From assembly GCF_901709675.1 (NCBI RefSeq), contig NC_051096.1:2447001-2511000 (forward strand): DNA of 64,000 nucleotides, in the 5' to 3' direction. The position numbers and the translations under genes were made by a program. This document shows positions 49,752 through 64,000 of this stretch, piece by piece (the first letter of the stretch is position 1; each line of letters opens with the position of its first letter). A model generated the notes under the pieces. That model did no database searches. It had not been told where the DNA came from and saw only the letters and a list, made by a program, of their open reading frames with translations. This DNA comes from Syngnathus acus. Taxonomy: Eukaryota > Chordata > Actinopteri > Syngnathiformes > Syngnathidae.

Positions 49752-49777
49752 GCGCAATGCCTCATGGAAAATGTAGT
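49752..49777 (-). promoter_or_regulatory. gsk3a: ZNF143-type motif in the gsk3a promoter
   Basis: On the - strand: ACTACATTTTCCATGAGGCA followed by TTGCGC, a good match to the extended ZNF143 site (ACTACA...TTCCCA...TGC...GCG). It lies about 200 bp upstream of the gsk3a start codon, in CpG-rich sequence (49380-49780). This is the expected position for a housekeeping promoter. Confidence 0.55.
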
Positions 49778-49998
49778 TCGGCGGCGATGTGGGGCACACT
49801 ACAAATTACTTGATGCTGGATAGAGCCCAAACAAAACAACCACCTAAAAAGAAAGAAACATCTATCCAGAAAATAATTGTAACACTTTTAAAAATACAAG
49901 TAATTTATTATTTAGACTTGATTTTTTTCCCCAGCTAATTTTCTGAACCATTACCCATCCAAATGTAGCTGAGATTCCCAAAATAGACAGATGCAAAT

Positions 49999-50105
49999 CG
50001 CCTGTATAGGTCTATCCTCCTTCAGTGCAAAATTAAATAATATTCCGCCAAAGCTGAGGTCCCTGAATTGCTCCTTGATTATAATGGTGGTCCCTTGGAC
50101 GAAAA
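49999..50105 (+). repeat. Dispersed repeat, copy 2
   Basis: CCTGTATAGGTCTATCCTCC onward matches 1205-1310 over about 105 bp in the same orientation. It lies between the gsk3a promoter and the cic 3' end. Confidence 0.55.
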
Positions 50106-53026
50106 AAACGCTGCTCTCCCACATCCGGGATCAGGTCGCGGAGGCAACAGCTTCAGCAGGGAATCCCCAAACTTCCCTCTCCCAAGTCACTTCTTCCAGC
50201 CATTCCGGAATCTGGTCCACTGAGATGAAAATCACTCTGACAGGGACCGCTGGGTGCGCGTATAAATCCAGATAAATCCATCAATAAAACACCAAGATTT
50301 CCAATCAAGTGGACAACGACTGGCCTTGTGTTAGATCTTTAATATTTTCAATATTTAGTTCTTTTTTTTTTTTCTCCTGTCATCGTTTAGAAATATTGCA
50401 CATGGTCAACATGCCTGCTTATGACATCGCACTCGCCTCACTCATCCTAAAATTCCTTTTCCAAGCACAATCATACAGTACACGCGCATGACAGACGTGC
50501 GCGCGTGTGCGTGTGTACACATACGTCTGTGCGGGTGTTTACATGCCATTGCACATGCATGCAGACGGGGCACATGGCAGCCCTGACCCCCATTTTCTCG
50601 GGGGATGTGATAGTCTTCTTTGACCCGCGTGTATCGGAAAGCCTGAATATACCGTTTGTATCGATCCTGAATGTAACTGATAACAGTCAACATGGCGGAC
50701 AAAATAGTCGTGGCGACTATAAAAATACTGTCTAGCGTGAAAAATATAATTTTGTCCTCGGCTGTTGCTGCGTGACGACAGAACGGGCGGTTGGTCGCTC
50801 ATGTTTACGCGCTACCTGCATGTGCCAAAACGTACACGCACACCCAAACACAGACCTAAGATGCACATATATGGAAAAAACACGGTGAATATATCTATAT
50901 CTCTCTATGTATATTGATATATTTGTCTGTTTTTGTTTTTTTTATTATTTTCACACATCCAACGGTTTACAGAGAAATAAAAGCGATACCCATAATAACA
51001 ATCACTACCCCTCCAAACTCTTCAGCAAAGAGCCACAAAGTGCTATTCAAATTGTTTAGACTTTTTTTTGTAAAGTTACTCGCTATAATCTCTTCAACAA
51101 CAACAACAATCGCGTCACTCATTTTGCTTTTTAGGCCATAGCTATAAGACATTACCAAGGAATATTAGGGCCACACTCAAAAGAAAACACATTATATAAG
51201 ACTGCTGGGATGAAGTCGTAATGTTACGTCAGTAGTCATACAGCCCCGATTTTCATAACCTTCCTTTTTTTTTTTTATCTGAGCGGTGTCAAAAAAGATT
51301 GAATGGAGACAACTTGCCTGTTCCAGCTCTGACATTCTCCCTTAAATTCTAGTCATTAAAGTTTATTCTCATAAAATTGTGTTTTTCCTCGCTAAATGAC
51401 TTTTTTTTCCTGGTTCTTTGGAGCATGGCGCTAATACCGCTTGGTAAGCTACAGCATCACGTTGCGCTCACTCACTCGACTGCGCTTCTTGTCATTCTCT
51501 ATGGCACTGAGCCTCCCCAACCCCACAAAAAACAACCCCCCCCCAATTCCCCGGAGGGAAAAAAAAAAAAAATTGTCCTATTGCACCATTTGATGGGAAA
51601 GGATAAAGTGTCGAGAAGAGTGGGAAGAGGGGAGGGCTCCAGAGACTGCCCTCCAGGGCTGGTCTAGGATCTGCTTTCCCTGAACTGAACCCAAACCAGA
51701 ACCATCCTGAGCTACATAGCGCTTGACCCGGGACCAGTGCTTAAGGGCACTTTCTAACAACGCTTGAGAGAGAGGGAGGGGGGGGGAGGGGCATTGATAA
51801 CATGTGGGACAAGGTTATTGTCTGCTGGACAAAAACAATCTCTAAAAACAATACTTTCCTGATTGAACTTGCGGCACTCTCACGCGAGACGGCCCGCACG
51901 GATTGTGCAAACACCTGATTTCAACATGTTACAAAGAGACACAACGAAGGAGGGGGTGGGTGGTTAACCCCCCCCTCCTATGATAGTACATTTAAAATCA
52001 ACATCCCCCATTCTAAGTCCAAAGTCTTTTTTTTTGTTGTCAGTGTGATTTTCTTGACCTTATGCTGGAGAAGAAACACAAGCCACGAGAGAAAAACGGG
52101 CCACGGTAAAACGAGAACCAGAGAAAGCGAGGTCGTATCCGACGGCGGACATTCCCACGTGTGGTTACGTTTTTTTTTCTTTTTTTTTTTCTCCTCTGAC
52201 ATCTTCTTGCTGCTTTGCATATGAACTTTTTTTTTTTTTTGGCTGGGAGTTCAACCTTCCATCCAGCTTGTGTCAGACAACAATCTCTTTCGGGGGTGCC
52301 CGCGTGCCCAAACGCGCAGACGGACGAGGGTTCACTTTTCCGACACGGCGACGACGGAAGGTGCAAAGATTGGTCACAACGGAATCACGGAGAAATCTCT
52401 CGTTTTGTCCTTACAATCGCTGACTAAAGTGTGCAAGGGGGGGGGGGGGGGCATGGCTTGGTCACGGCGCACACGCCGAACTGACTGCATGTGTAGGTGC
52501 TTGTGTGTTTGCTAAGTGTAGGTGTGTGTGTGTTTGTGTGTGTGTGTGCAGCATCAAGGGGCCGTGGAATATCAGTGGAGGTCGTCGGGGTTGTGGTTTT
52601 GCGTCCGGACCCACTGTGCTGAGGAGTGGACGGACGATGAGGTCAAGTCAATGGCAACTGAGGGCTGGCTGACAAACAGCTAAACTGCATTTGCACAAGA
52701 GCAAGTGACAAAGTGCCTTTTTTTTTTTTTGTGTGCATGTGGCCCTGGGTGGCAGCTCCTGGCTGCTGCCATCCAAGAGTAACAGTCTGATGTGTCAGCA
52801 TCATGCTGAAGATTACATCTGTACAATGGTGTGTGTGTGTGTGTGTACCACAGAGCTCGTGTCCCGACTACAAAGTACGGCACAAATGTGCCAAGGGCAG
52901 ACCTGGGCGCAGAAGTACTAATATTGAGTATTTTTTGTCACCGTTGTTGTGTTGAAGCCACATTGTCTGATTTTTTTTCCCTGCCCAGGTCAGATTAAGA
53001 GAAAGCATGGCCTGCATCCTGACTTA
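50106..53026 (-). other. cic: Probable cic 3' untranslated region and intergenic spacer
   Basis: No coding signal. Several - strand AATAAA words occur (for example at about 51367-51362 and near 50945), so the transcript end is uncertain. Simple tracts: (TG)n near 52520-52550 and 52830-52850, and several poly(T), poly(G) and poly(C) runs. Confidence 0.35.

Positions 53027-64000
<10,974 letters not shown>

Overview
The window is nuclear DNA of a ray-finned fish, most likely a teleost. It has short GT-AG introns, vertebrate neuronal and signalling genes, and a dense mix of fish-type repeats. The species cannot be named from the sequence.

Three well-supported protein genes frame the window. On the + strand, 6048-17759 is an 18-exon NMDA-receptor GluN2D gene (grin2d). 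Its predicted protein is 1939 residues, with an exceptionally long cytoplasmic tail. On the - strand, 46433-49548 is an 11-exon glycogen synthase kinase 3 alpha gene (gsk3a). Also on the - strand, 53027 to the right edge is the capicua transcriptional repressor gene (cic, long form, 5' end cut by the window). For grin2d, gsk3a and cic every exon was placed by reading the splice sites, and the exon phases close throughout.

A fourth gene, 28529-31523 on the - strand, encodes a FIBCD1-like type II membrane protein. It has a short cytoplasmic tail, one membrane segment, about 414 residues of near-identical coiled-coil-like repeats, and a C-terminal fibrinogen domain. One splice junction in it is unresolved.

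The middle (about 21-44 kb) is accessory. A large foldback repeat with an internal array of about 235-bp hairpin units (23.2-26.0 kb) is split by a 17.3-kb block, 26026-43366. The two ends of that block are directly oriented copies of one hAT-like element. The outer ends carry a perfect 8-bp duplication (GTATATAT), while the inner ends do not match. The opposite arm of the foldback preserves the unsplit, empty site. The block contains the fibrinogen-domain gene plus LINE, BEL/Pao and MITE debris. It therefore looks like a gene-carrying composite hAT insertion, or the product of recombination between hAT copies.

Other points of interest are a 37-56 codon ORF with extreme third-position GC inside a grin2d intron (12376-12546), ZNF143-like promoter motifs at 228-248 and 49752-49777, and a dispersed repeat of about 105 bp present near both ends of the window. 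No RNA gene or CRISPR array was found.
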